The position numbers and the translations under genes were made by a program. A stretch of DNA of 64,000 nucleotides, taken from contig NZ_SHKL01000001.1 in the NCBI RefSeq assembly GCF_004217185.1, positions 2,540,001 to 2,604,000 of the forward strand. Reading direction: 5' to 3'. Source of the stretch: Pseudonocardia sediminis (GTDB taxonomy: Bacteria > Actinomycetota > Actinomycetes > Mycobacteriales > Pseudonocardiaceae). Under the pieces are notes generated by a model. It was not told the DNA's origin and ran no database searches. It saw only the letters and a program-made list of their open reading frames with translations. This document shows, piece after piece, positions 38,684 to 47,096 of this stretch; position 1 is the stretch's first letter, and each line of letters begins with the position of its first letter.

Positions 38684-39463
38684 GTGCCGTTCCCGCGTTG
38701 GGTGGAGCTCGCCGAGGCCTTCCTGGCGGGCTTTGCATATGACCACCACATCGCCACCACGCTGCCACAGCAGCGTCCGCGAAAGCTCTGCGCAACCGTG
38801 CGACTGATCTGGTCGCGCACGGAGGTGCTCGGAGGCGAGACTCGGATGCAGCGCAGCCGACAGGCGATCAATGTGGCCGTCGTTCTGATGGGATTGCAAG
38901 ACACGACGGTGGCCGCCCACCGTCCTGGCACTGAGGGCGCAGCAGTAAGCGTTCGCATCGGCAGTGCGCTCCTCTATGTCGCTGACGCCGAGACCGCCTC
39001 TCGATTCACCGGAGCCTGGCGATCAGTTGCCACCGCGGCCGAGCGGCACCTACCACGACAGGGAAACCCGGCCAGGGCGACCCCGATGCCGGGGGTCGCC
39101 GAGCCGGCCGTGATGGTCGACGCGGCGGGCTCGCCGCCCGCGTTCGCTCGGCTGGAGCGTCCGGCCGGTCAAGCTAGTCACGCGCGGGTCGTGCTCGGCC
39201 GGATCATGTTCGATGTCCGCGACCTCGCTGCGTTCCGCACGACGGCGTTGGCCTTCGAGGAGGTCGAGAAGCTCTCGGCCAATACGTTCCTGCCTAAGCC
39301 AGTCCAACCGGCCCCCAAGGAGCGTGCGGCCCGGACTGCCGGACGGTTCTTCGTCGCCCCGGCCAAGGACTCGCGACGGCTGCGCCGTGAGGCCGCGCGA
39401 TCCGGCTCGCAGGTCGCGCCGGCCACGTCTCAGGCCGCGAAAGCGATCGAGCGAGGTCGATGA
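38684..39463 (+). CDS. Hypothetical cargo protein
   Basis: 259 residues from GTG 38684 (GAGGA 7 bases upstream); ATG 38846 has GGAGG 10 bases upstream and is a credible shorter start. Text: WVELAEAFLAGFAYDHHIAT, INVAVVLMGLQDTTVAAHRP, VLGRIMFDVRDLAAFRTTAL, then a basic Ala/Arg tail. No family recognised. The next gene starts 2 bases after the stop, so they are co-transcribed. Confidence 0.6.
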   Translation: MPFPRWVELAEAFLAGFAYDHHIATTLPQQRPRKLCATVRLIWSRTEVLGGETRMQRSRQAINVAVVLMGLQDTTVAAHRPGTEGAAVSVRIGSALLYVADAETASRFTGAWRSVATAAERHLPRQGNPARATPMPGVAEPAVMVDAAGSPPAFARLERPAGQASHARVVLGRIMFDVRDLAAFRTTALAFEEVEKLSANTFLPKPVQPAPKERAARTAGRFFVAPAKDSRRLRREAARSGSQVAPATSQAAKAIERGR

Positions 39464-39464
39464 G

Positions 39465-40640
39465 ATGACGACGCCCGACTATCCGGTGCTGTCGCTCGGC
39501 GGCTACGAGACCTATCAGCTCGCGCACATCGCCACCTTCATCGCTGACCGTCTCGCCCGGCATCGCTTGAGCAGGCGAGGCCGGGAGGGCCGCGCAGACC
39601 GGGCTGCCGCGGTGCGCGATCTGGCTCTGGGATCCGCGGCGCTCGATGCCGTCATCGGGACGACCACGACCGACGGGCTTCCCCGGCCACTCGACGCAGG
39701 GACTTACGACGCTGCCCGGAACTTGATCAGTTCCGCACCGCGCTCGGCCGACGTCGTCTCGTTGGCAGCGGTCGGGGAGCAGGGCTGGGCCGTCGTCGGC
39801 CACGTGCCGGGTCTCGGACCGGTGGGGGCGGCGGTACCAAGCCAGGATGTTGCGGAGGCCCTGCGCAGCCACATGCTGACGAGGCCGGTTGCCGAGCTCG
39901 CACCTTGGGTCGTGACCGACAGCCCGGTCGTCGTCCCGACGGTCCCCGAACGAACCGATCTCGCTCGCGCGGTTGGACATCTCGATCCAGAGGCGCAGAA
40001 CGATCGCTTTGTGGCGGCTGCTCTCCGCGGCCGGGATCCATACACCGACGCGGCCATCGGCGAACGGTTCCACGGTGTCGATCTGGATGCCTCGTCCCTT
40101 ACCCAAACTCCGTTCTCAGGAGCGGCCACTGCAGCTGGGTCAGAGCCCGACACCGACGCTGAGCGTGCCGATGACCAGAGCCGGGCCGTAGGGGACGACG
40201 GCGCGGCGGTATCGGAACCCGACCAGGGCAGCGGTCAGAGCGACGAGCGTGACGATTCGAAACAGTCCGCTGAGCAGGGCGTCGACCTGAGCGAGAGCGA
40301 TCGCCAGGGACGGGATGAGCTTGACGTCGCCCCATCCCAAGAGGTCCGTGGACAGAACGGCCAGGACGACGGCGAGACCGCTGACGACGGTGGCCAAGGC
40401 GACAGCCCTCGTGCCGGCCGGTCCCGAGAAGGCAGCCATGAGAAGGCTGGCGCCGAGAAGGGGCGCGGTGAGGGAGTCGGGCAGACGCGCCTCCCTGGCG
40501 TCGACCAGGGCTGCGGCCGGACCGAGCAGCGTCAGAGGCAGCAGGGTCATCAGCGCGCGGGTGTCGTGCGTCGCGAGGGCTGGCGTGATGCCCGCCAGCG
40601 CCACGATCGCGGCGGTCTCGGCCCGTCCCGGCAGCCATAG
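39465..40640 (+). CDS. Hypothetical protein; frame runs antisense through the prepilin peptidase gene
   Basis: ATG 39465 follows GAGG in the upstream gene end. Residues 1 to about 225 look genuine: GGYETYQLAHIATFIADRLA, DVVSLAAVGEQGWAVVGHVP, DRFVAAALRGRDPYTDAAIG. The frame has no stop until 40640, so codons from about 40140 lie antisense to the peptidase gene and read as Asp/Gly/Arg/Gln-rich low complexity. Either the protein really has this 165-residue tail, or an indel near 40110-40140 destroyed the natural stop. Family unknown. Confidence 0.5.
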   Translation: MTTPDYPVLSLGGYETYQLAHIATFIADRLARHRLSRRGREGRADRAAAVRDLALGSAALDAVIGTTTTDGLPRPLDAGTYDAARNLISSAPRSADVVSLAAVGEQGWAVVGHVPGLGPVGAAVPSQDVAEALRSHMLTRPVAELAPWVVTDSPVVVPTVPERTDLARAVGHLDPEAQNDRFVAAALRGRDPYTDAAIGERFHGVDLDASSLTQTPFSGAATAAGSEPDTDAERADDQSRAVGDDGAAVSEPDQGSGQSDERDDSKQSAEQGVDLSESDRQGRDELDVAPSQEVRGQNGQDDGETADDGGQGDSPRAGRSREGSHEKAGAEKGRGEGVGQTRLPGVDQGCGRTEQRQRQQGHQRAGVVRREGWRDARQRHDRGGLGPSRQP

Positions 40641-40724
40641 TGAGTGCATGGTTCGCCGGACAGCCAAGAGGGTGAAGGGACCAAGCGTGACGGCGGCCAG
40701 TACCGCCGTGAGCTCGGCTGTCAC
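40140..40724 (-). CDS. Prepilin peptidase (A24, TadV/CpaA-like)
   Basis: 194 residues, polytopic. The two catalytic Asp regions are ALVDAREARLPDSLTAPLL and GWGDVKLIPSLAIAL (the GxGD motif). Membrane helices surround them. It should cleave the Flp-like pilin and TadE-like proteins of this operon. Last gene of the Tad operon; ATG overlaps the stop of the LysM-BTAD gene. Confidence 0.9.
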   Translation of the reverse strand: MTAELTAVLAAVTLGPFTLLAVRRTMHSLWLPGRAETAAIVALAGITPALATHDTRALMTLLPLTLLGPAAALVDAREARLPDSLTAPLLGASLLMAAFSGPAGTRAVALATVVSGLAVVLAVLSTDLLGWGDVKLIPSLAIALAQVDALLSGLFRIVTLVALTAALVGFRYRRAVVPYGPALVIGTLSVGVGL

Positions 40725-43700
40725 GACCGTGATGTCCGGATCGGGCCTGCCGGTATGAGCTCGTTGAGCACTGCGAAGCTGTCCGGGGCCAGCTCTTCGG
40801 GGACCTCGAACCCGCGGGCGTCCAGCAGGACGGAGGCGTGCAGCTCGAGCTCGGCCCGGTTGTCCTCCGCGTGGGCGACGCGCATCAGGTCGGTGAGGGG
40901 CTGATCGAACGCGACGTCGATGTCGACGACTCGGGCTTGCTCGGCGGCGTGGCGGGCAAGGGCTGTATCGCCGCCGGCGAGGGCGATGTCGACCAGCTCA
41001 TGTGCCGTGTCGACGATGAACCCAGGGATCTGCAGGTCGTGCCTCTGGTCGTGGTTGTTCAGCCAGGCGTAGCCGCCGGGCCGCAGGGCGCTCAGAACCG
41101 GCCCGCGGATCAGTGCCAGCGCGTCACGGTAGTCGTCGACGCCGTCCTCGCGCCCCGCGGCATGGCGGGCCTGGCCGCGCTTGCGGAGCCGTCGGAACAG
41201 GTCCCAGTCCGAGAGATGCCCTCGCAGACGGTAGGTGCTGTCGGTCTGCATGTCGCTGACGAACGTGACGGCCGGATCTCCGCCGAGGCCGCGTCCTGCC
41301 CAGCGTCGAGCGCCGTAGAAAGCGTGCCGGATCGTCGCCGGGCTGATCCGTTGGCCGTCGGGCCAGAGGTCGGTGACCGCCTTGGCCGCGGTGACGCCGG
41401 CCGGGTGGAGGTTCAGGTAGACGAGGACCTCCGCGAACCAGCTCGGGCGTGCGGTCGGCAGAGGTCCGGGTGCGCGGACGCTCGGCTCCCCGAGCACTGC
41501 GATCATGGGCCGCGATGGCGTGTCCTGGTCATGCCACGCAACGAGGTCGTCGTCGAGGTCCGGGTCCTGGTGCTCGACCATGGCCAGACGGCGGAGAGCG
41601 TCGGGGGCAGCAGGTGGGCGGGGCGGCGACACCGAGTCGGGCAGCTCGGGGTGAGAGTTCGGGACTTCGTCGGGGACGTCGTCGCCATCGGGCTCGTCGC
41701 CATCGTCTGGCAGGCCGTCGGTCAGCGACCCGTCCTCGTTCATGCCCTCAGACCACGGCTCGGCATGGCTGGCGGCTTCAACAGGCATTGCCGGCTCGTC
41801 GGCGGCCCCAAAGAGGGACGACAGGTGGGTTCCGGCGTTCTCGGTGAGTTGGACGGCCCACCAGGGTCCGTCGTCGCCGTCGGGGAGCACTAGGACACCG
41901 TCGGGGAGGACCTGGGCCGCGGTCTCGTCCGGATCGAAGACGACGACGCTCACAGCGGCATCGCCTGCACCGGAGGCCATCAGGTCACGGAGCCGGTGGC
42001 GCTCCTCGTCCGAGGGCTCCGACGCCGACAGGAGCACGGTGGGCAGCCACGAATCGGCAGCGACGTCGCGTAGCCTGCCGTCCACCGCTGAGGCCATCTG
42101 GTGCCGGTCGAGCTCGGATCGGGTGGCCCGGGCCCGCTGCCCGATCTCGGTGAGTGCTGCGGAGAGGTCGGGCGCCTGCAGCATCTGCTCGGGGTTCAGC
42201 GTAAGCAGCTCGTCGTCCAGCCCGACCAGGATGATCTCGGCGTCTTCGGCGGTGCGGTTGGTGGCCAGCTCGGCCGCGACGTGCCGGAGCAACGCCACGA
42301 CTCGGCGGCGGTCACCTCCGATCGAGAGCACACTGCGGCCCTCGAGCTCAACGAGCAATCGCCGGGCGTCGCCATCGGCGGTGGCGACGGTGATCAGTGC
42401 CGGGAACGGGGAGCAGCACCCGGACACCTCCTCCTCGGGCGCAGGAAGAGCCGCGGCCGCATCGAGGCGCCATTGGAGGTCCCCGGCGTCGGTGAACGGA
42501 TCCGGTGCGGGCATCGACGACCTGAGGCTCAGCCGCGCGCCGGAGAGATCCGTCCGGACAGTTCGTAGCTGGGGTGGAACGAGCTGGCCTCGGTCGGGGT
42601 GCGCCAGTGAACGCAGCGCGAGGTCGAGCTCGAGTGCGCCGGTGGCCGGGGGAGCGGTCGTCGCCGACCACTCGATCCGACCGGCCGCGTCGCTCGGCGG
42701 GACCGAGATCTTGTGCCGGGCCGGGCGGTAACGGAGTTGGCGACGGCGGCGGATCAGGAGCGCCGCGACGACGCCGCCCGCGAGCAGCGTCGAGATGCCT
42801 GCCGCGGCGATGACGGTCGTGGCGTCGGGGCTGTTCGCAGTCTCAGGCGCAGGGGCGGGCTCTGCGCTCCGCGGAGCTTGCGGAGTGACTGCAGGAGAGG
42901 GCGCAGGTGGGCTCGTCGCGGGCACCGGTTCCGGCCGTGGAGCCCGTGTCGTCATCGGTGCGTTTGAAGGAGGGGTCGTGTCCGGTGGAGACGGTGTCGG
43001 CGTCACACCGGTCGCCGGTCCGGGGCTGGGCAGGGTCAGAGTCCAGCCGGGGCGCAGTTGATTCGGGTTCTCGAGTCTCGCTCCTCCCGGCTGTGGGATT
43101 CCGGAGTTCGCGGCGAAGAGTTCGTCTGCTCGAGCGGGGTCACCGAGATGTTCGGCGGCGAGTGCCGTCAGGGTGTCGCCGGGGCCGACTCGGATGCTGT
43201 CGGCGGCGTCGGTAGGCATCACCAGCCGCCAGCCGACGGTGAGCACCGATCCCTCGGTCAGGCGGCCACCGTCGGCCTGGACCCGTCCGGCGTTGAGCTC
43301 GTAGATCTCGCGCCATCGCAGTGGATCTCCGAGCGAGGTCTCGGCGATGCGCCACAGGGTGTCCCGAGGGGCGACGACATGGACGGGGCCGTCCGCGACG
43401 GCAACGTCGACGATGGGCGGGGGCTTCAGAGGCTGTACCGACGCGATCGTCGTTGCCATCGCTGCGGGGGCGGCCAGCGCGGGGCCGGTTCCGAGCAGCA
43501 TCGCGACCAGCGCACCGGCGACCAGGCCTCCGACACGGAACCCGGGCACCGGGATCCGTGGCGTTGGCCGGTGAGCCAGGGCTGCCACCAGCTCCCGGAT
43601 GATCGAGACGGCGAGTACGAACCACACCGCCGCCGCGACCACGGCGAGGAACGCCATCAGCAGCGTTCCGTCGTCCGGGCGCAGGACGAGGTCGGAGAGC

Positions 43701-43834
43701 GACCCGTCGAACGAAATGAGCTGGACGAGCAGCGGCCGTCCGAGCCACCAGAGTGCGACGGGAACACCGACCACGATTCCGGTGATGGCCAGGGCCGCAA
43801 CAGCACCCGACACGATTCGGGATGCGACCCTCAC
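40721..43834 (-). CDS. Membrane protein with two LysM domains and a C-terminal BTAD domain
   Basis: 1037 residues. Three N-terminal membrane helices (to about residue 125) precede LysM domain 1 at about 150-207 (HVVAPRDTLWRIAETSLGD) and LysM domain 2 at about 215-270 (IRVGPGDTLTALAAEHLGD). A Pro/Thr linker and a fourth helix (about 345-360) follow. A cytoplasmic part includes a Rossmann-like segment (RRLLVELEGRSVLSIGGDRR). The C-terminus, about 810-1030, is a winged helix plus bacterial transcriptional activator helices (GVTAAKAVTDLWPDGQRISP). It could couple peptidoglycan sensing to pilus assembly or regulation (inference). Confidence 0.85.
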   Translation of the reverse strand: MRVASRIVSGAVAALAITGIVVGVPVALWWLGRPLLVQLISFDGSLSDLVLRPDDGTLLMAFLAVVAAAVWFVLAVSIIRELVAALAHRPTPRIPVPGFRVGGLVAGALVAMLLGTGPALAAPAAMATTIASVQPLKPPPIVDVAVADGPVHVVAPRDTLWRIAETSLGDPLRWREIYELNAGRVQADGGRLTEGSVLTVGWRLVMPTDAADSIRVGPGDTLTALAAEHLGDPARADELFAANSGIPQPGGARLENPNQLRPGWTLTLPSPGPATGVTPTPSPPDTTPPSNAPMTTRAPRPEPVPATSPPAPSPAVTPQAPRSAEPAPAPETANSPDATTVIAAAGISTLLAGGVVAALLIRRRRQLRYRPARHKISVPPSDAAGRIEWSATTAPPATGALELDLALRSLAHPDRGQLVPPQLRTVRTDLSGARLSLRSSMPAPDPFTDAGDLQWRLDAAAALPAPEEEVSGCCSPFPALITVATADGDARRLLVELEGRSVLSIGGDRRRVVALLRHVAAELATNRTAEDAEIILVGLDDELLTLNPEQMLQAPDLSAALTEIGQRARATRSELDRHQMASAVDGRLRDVAADSWLPTVLLSASEPSDEERHRLRDLMASGAGDAAVSVVVFDPDETAAQVLPDGVLVLPDGDDGPWWAVQLTENAGTHLSSLFGAADEPAMPVEAASHAEPWSEGMNEDGSLTDGLPDDGDEPDGDDVPDEVPNSHPELPDSVSPPRPPAAPDALRRLAMVEHQDPDLDDDLVAWHDQDTPSRPMIAVLGEPSVRAPGPLPTARPSWFAEVLVYLNLHPAGVTAAKAVTDLWPDGQRISPATIRHAFYGARRWAGRGLGGDPAVTFVSDMQTDSTYRLRGHLSDWDLFRRLRKRGQARHAAGREDGVDDYRDALALIRGPVLSALRPGGYAWLNNHDQRHDLQIPGFIVDTAHELVDIALAGGDTALARHAAEQARVVDIDVAFDQPLTDLMRVAHAEDNRAELELHASVLLDARGFEVPEELAPDSFAVLNELIPAGPIRTSRS

Positions 43835-44259
43835 GGTGTGCCTCCAGCCGGGTCCTGGACGAGCAGTGCCTCGGCGGTTCCGGTGCTGACGATCTCCTCG
43901 CGTCCGACGATGCCCAGCAGCACGGTGGGGCGGGCGAGCCGCGCCTCGACTCTGATTCTCTGTGGCCCGACGATCTCGGCAGACCCGTCCGCTCCGGCTC
44001 GGGCGAGATAGCCGCGTGCCGCCGCCACCGCGGCATTCGGGTCGACAGCTGCGCGGCCTCTCCGGAGCTGCGTCACGTCGAGTGCCTGCCCGGCGGCCCG
44101 GGCCGCCTCCTCTGCGATCGCATCCGCGCCGGCGAGGCCCTGCGCGGCGCGGACACCGTCGATACCCAGCCCGATGGCGATGAACAGGGCCAGGACAGCC
44201 GCAGCCATCGGAGCACTCACCGCGCCACCACCTCGGTCGAGTTCTACGTGGACGATCAT
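43831..44259 (-). CDS. TadE/TadG-like exported protein
   Basis: 142 residues from ATG 44259 (overlaps the upstream stop). One N-terminal helix, PMAAAVLALFIAIGLGIDGV, after DRGGGAVSA, which lacks the Glu at +5 of a standard prepilin site. The exported part has AEEAARAAGQALDVTQL, typical of the secretion/Tad neighbourhood in actinobacteria. Probably a minor pilus component that is not processed in the standard way. Confidence 0.75.
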   Translation of the reverse strand: MIVHVELDRGGGAVSAPMAAAVLALFIAIGLGIDGVRAAQGLAGADAIAEEAARAAGQALDVTQLRRGRAAVDPNAAVAAARGYLARAGADGSAEIVGPQRIRVEARLARPTVLLGIVGREEIVSTGTAEALLVQDPAGGTP

Positions 44260-44690
44260 GAACGCTCCCGCCAACGGTCGATGGGGCTGCTGAAGCTGGA
44301 CACGACGGTCCGCGTGCCGGTTCCCGGGACTCCGAGGTCCGACCAGTCGACCGAGCACCGCACCGTCGCCTCGGCGGACGACGGGGTTCCGAGCGGTGCA
44401 GAGAAGCCTGCGGCGTTCACCTCGACGTCCGTCTGCGTGCAGTGGAGTCCCTGCTCGGACAGCCCGAGTTCGGCGGCTCGGCGTGCTTCCGCGGTGGCCG
44501 ATGCGGGGTCACGCTGCAGCGAGGCGACCCGCGCGGCAGAACGCGCCGCGTGAGCCACCGCGGACTCCGCCGACACGAGCCGCCCACCGGCGATGGCCAA
44601 CGCGATGAGCAGCCCGATCACGACGGTCAGGACGGCCGCCTCCACCGACGGGCTACCGCCGCGCTCCCCGTCCGGGATCGTGCCGATCAC
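44256..44690 (-). CDS. TadE-like pseudopilin
   Basis: 144 residues. Prepilin-type site RGG|SPSVE: G12, then Glu at +5 (E17), followed by helix AAVLTVVIGLLIALAIAGG. The exported domain has two Cys (GLHCTQTD, TVRCSVDW) that could form a disulfide. Coupled to both neighbours by 4-base overlaps. Confidence 0.82.
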   Translation of the reverse strand: MIGTIPDGERGGSPSVEAAVLTVVIGLLIALAIAGGRLVSAESAVAHAARSAARVASLQRDPASATAEARRAAELGLSEQGLHCTQTDVEVNAAGFSAPLGTPSSAEATVRCSVDWSDLGVPGTGTRTVVSSFSSPIDRWRERS

Positions 44691-45067
44691 TGCGCCACCC
44701 GCTCGAGTCCACCGACTGCTTCACGCGTGATCGTCAGCGGGACCCCGGGAACGAGGGACAGGGCCGTACCCGTCACCCGGACCCGGAGAAGCCCCGCTTC
44801 GTCGTCGACGGAGGCGGACACGTCGACCCCGGTGAGCGCCGATCCGGCTGCACGTCGGAGGAAGTCGTTCGCGTCGCGGCTGGCAGCCACGGTGACGGAT
44901 TCCGTCGCGAAGTAGCGCCCGGACCGGAGTCCGTCCTGGGCCGCGGTGAGGGCCAGCTGGCCCGCGTAGAAGACCAGAGCCACCTGGACGACCGCGAGGA
45001 TCAGCACCATGAGAACGCCCCACAGCAGCGCCATCTCGACGCTCGCCGATCCACCGCGCTCGCCCAC
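44687..45067 (-). CDS. TadE-like pseudopilin
   Basis: 126 residues from GTG 45067. ERGG|SASVE gives a prepilin site with Glu at +5 (E11), then helix LLWGVLMVLILAVVQVALVF. The C-terminal beta-rich domain is short (GLLRVRVTGTALSLVPGVPL). Classical TadE form. Confidence 0.85.
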   Translation of the reverse strand: MGERGGSASVEMALLWGVLMVLILAVVQVALVFYAGQLALTAAQDGLRSGRYFATESVTVAASRDANDFLRRAAGSALTGVDVSASVDDEAGLLRVRVTGTALSLVPGVPLTITREAVGGLERVAQ

Positions 45068-45077
45068 GTCGCTCGAC

Positions 45078-45284
45078 CTACTTCAGGGCACCGAGCTTGT
45101 CGGCCACGAACGCGGCGACGCCGGCCGCGATCACGCCGGCGATGACGGCGCCCGCCGAGATGTGGAATCCCTCGTCGGTGTTCCGGCCTCCTCCGCGTTC
45201 GTCGATCGGCTCCAGCCTAAGCCGGAGGCTCCAGGCGTGGTGCTGGATGCGCGTGAGCACGCGGGTGGTGAGTCGGACGAGCAT
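45078..45284 (-). CDS. Flp-like major pilin precursor
   Basis: 68 residues with GGAGG 8 bases before ATG 45284. A basic leader is followed by GGG|RNTDE: G33 with Glu at +5 (E38), the Flp prepilin processing pattern. The mature 35 residues are one hydrophobic helix (HISAGAVIAGVIAAGVAAFV) with a DKLGALK end. Such short pilins are the main Tad fibre subunits. The +6 Tyr of classical Flp pilins is replaced by Gly-Phe. Confidence 0.75.
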   Translation of the reverse strand: MLVRLTTRVLTRIQHHAWSLRLRLEPIDERGGGRNTDEGFHISAGAVIAGVIAAGVAAFVADKLGALK

Positions 45285-45303
45285 GATCGAACCTCCGGTG
45301 TCG

Positions 45304-46191
45304 TCAGACGCTGCCCAGCAGCGCCGCTCCTGCGGGAAACAACACCCAGGCGGCGATCAGGAAGACCTGCAACGCCCCCGGGGTACTCATCTGGCCGCTC
45401 GCGCGATTGGCGTCGGTGTGCTCGTCGGCGAGGAGCTCGTCGCTGAGGCTCTCCGCACGGGCGAGCAGGGTGCCGACGACGGTCGCGCCGTCGTGACCGG
45501 CCGCCGCGGCGATCGCCGACAGGTCGGCCAGCTCGTCGACCTCGACGCGTTCGCCGAACCGTCGGAGTCCCTCCCACGGCATCTCGCCGGCCATCTGCGC
45601 GAGTTCCAGCTCGTCGCGTAGGCGGCGCATCGCCCAGCTGTCGGCGAGCAAGGTGCCAGGGACGGTCAGCGCGGTCGACACACCGGCGCCCCCGCGGCGG
45701 AGCAGCCCGACCTGCTGCAGATAGGCGACCAATGCCGACCTGAGCTGGATGCGGGCGTCGTCGGCCCTCGTCATGACGCGTCGCGACTGCCCGGTCCAGC
45801 CGACCAGCAGCCCGACGACGGTGAAGCCCCCAGGGATCACCATCGGGAGTCCCGTGCCCACGAGCGCCAGGACCCCGGCCAGCGCCGGCCCTGCGACGGC
45901 GAGCATCGCGGCGGAGGCAGCGGCCTCGATGAGGAACCTGTCCCGGCTGATGCCGAGGAGCTCGAGGTCGCTGTCGGGAACGGCCACCGGCAGGCGGCGC
46001 AGCGTCGGGAGCAGAGCTCGGTGCCACGACTTCTGTGGCAGCGGCAGGCTGGTTGCTCCGACACGTTCATTGAGTGCGAGCAGCGCATCGGCCAGCACGG
46101 GATGGCGCCGCCGCCCGGCCGTCACACCCAGAGCAACGGCAGTTCCCACAAGTGCTCCGGCCAGCAGCACGAGTCCCAGTCCGCCGGTCAC
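45304..46191 (-). CDS. tadC: TadC-like pilus inner-membrane protein (T2SS F domain)
   Basis: 295 residues from GTG 46191. Two hydrophobic blocks in the middle (ALAGVLALVGTGLPMVIPGG) and at the end (VFLIAAWVLFPAGAALLGSV) enclose the T2SSF helical domain, LRDELELAQMAGEMPWEGLR with ELADLSAIAAAAGHDGATVV. It forms the assembly platform with TadB. GTG overlaps the tadB stop. Confidence 0.87.
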   Translation of the reverse strand: MTGGLGLVLLAGALVGTAVALGVTAGRRRHPVLADALLALNERVGATSLPLPQKSWHRALLPTLRRLPVAVPDSDLELLGISRDRFLIEAAASAAMLAVAGPALAGVLALVGTGLPMVIPGGFTVVGLLVGWTGQSRRVMTRADDARIQLRSALVAYLQQVGLLRRGGAGVSTALTVPGTLLADSWAMRRLRDELELAQMAGEMPWEGLRRFGERVEVDELADLSAIAAAAGHDGATVVGTLLARAESLSDELLADEHTDANRASGQMSTPGALQVFLIAAWVLFPAGAALLGSV

Positions 46192-47096
46192 GAGGCACCG
46201 GCCGTCACGCCGAAGAAGCGCGGAGGCTTCTTGCCGAGGGACAGCCGGCGCATCCAGATCAGGAGGGCCGCCGTGCCGCCCAGCAGGATTGCCATCACCG
46301 CCTGTCCGACTGGGGTCCCGTAGGGGGCGGCGAAGGTGGGGACCAGGGCGAGCAGCACGAGAAGGCCGGCCTGGATCACGAGGAGCATCCGGATCGACTG
46401 GCGGGACTCGGCCCGGGCGGCCTCGATCTCACGACGGGCACGGACGTCGCGCGCGACGCCGTCGGCGAGCTGCCGGAGTACCTGCGCGATTCCCGTGCTC
46501 TGCTGGTTCAACGCCAGGAGCAGCGCCGCGGCGACGGCGTCGCCGGTCCGGTCGTCGACGGCGTCCGCGAACTCGCGTAGTGCCGCAGCCGGGTCGCGGT
46601 TGTCGGTCTGCATGCGCCGGGCGAGGGTTCGCACGGCGGTCGCGATCGGTTCCTCGACCCGGGCGGCCGTGGTGGCGATCGCCTGTGCCAGGCCGATCGC
46701 GCCGCCCCCGGCCAGGGTGTCAGCCATCCGGCGGCACCAGGTCTCGAGTGCTTCGAGTGTGGCGATCCGGTCCTGCACGACGCGGGCCGAGCCGAGCAGC
46801 CAGGGAAGCCACAGACCGGCGACCACCACGGCGACACCTGCGACCGGCCACCCGGAAATCACCCAGATCGCGACCCCGACCACGGCCCAGACCGCGGCTC
46901 TCCGTCGAGCCGGCCGAGACCGGACGGGGTCTCCGAACGCCGCCGAGATCACTCGCAGACGGCGAATCGCCGGTCGCTCGGGCGTGGCCGGCGTCCGTGC
47001 TACGGCGGATCGTCGTCGACCACCGATGATCGCCAGGCACCCGGCGAGGGTGAGGCACGCGCCCGCCAGCACCGCAGCCATGTGCGGGAGCGTCAT
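46188..47096 (-). CDS. tadB: TadB-like pilus inner-membrane protein (T2SS F domain)
   Basis: 302 residues from ATG 47096, which overlaps the TadA stop; GTG 47105 is an alternative. Helices at the N-terminus, about 65-105, and the C-terminus (MLLVIQAGLLVLLALVPTFA). The T2SSF core has RRMADTLAGGGAIGLAQAIA and LLALNQQSTGIAQVLRQLAD. Partner of TadC. Confidence 0.87.
   Translation of the reverse strand: MTLPHMAAVLAGACLTLAGCLAIIGGRRRSAVARTPATPERPAIRRLRVISAAFGDPVRSRPARRRAAVWAVVGVAIWVISGWPVAGVAVVVAGLWLPWLLGSARVVQDRIATLEALETWCRRMADTLAGGGAIGLAQAIATTAARVEEPIATAVRTLARRMQTDNRDPAAALREFADAVDDRTGDAVAAALLLALNQQSTGIAQVLRQLADGVARDVRARREIEAARAESRQSIRMLLVIQAGLLVLLALVPTFAAPYGTPVGQAVMAILLGGTAALLIWMRRLSLGKKPPRFFGVTAGAS

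Noticed and set aside
38474..38920. Minus-strand frame of 148 codons
   Set aside because: Antisense to the better supported plus-strand gene from 38684.
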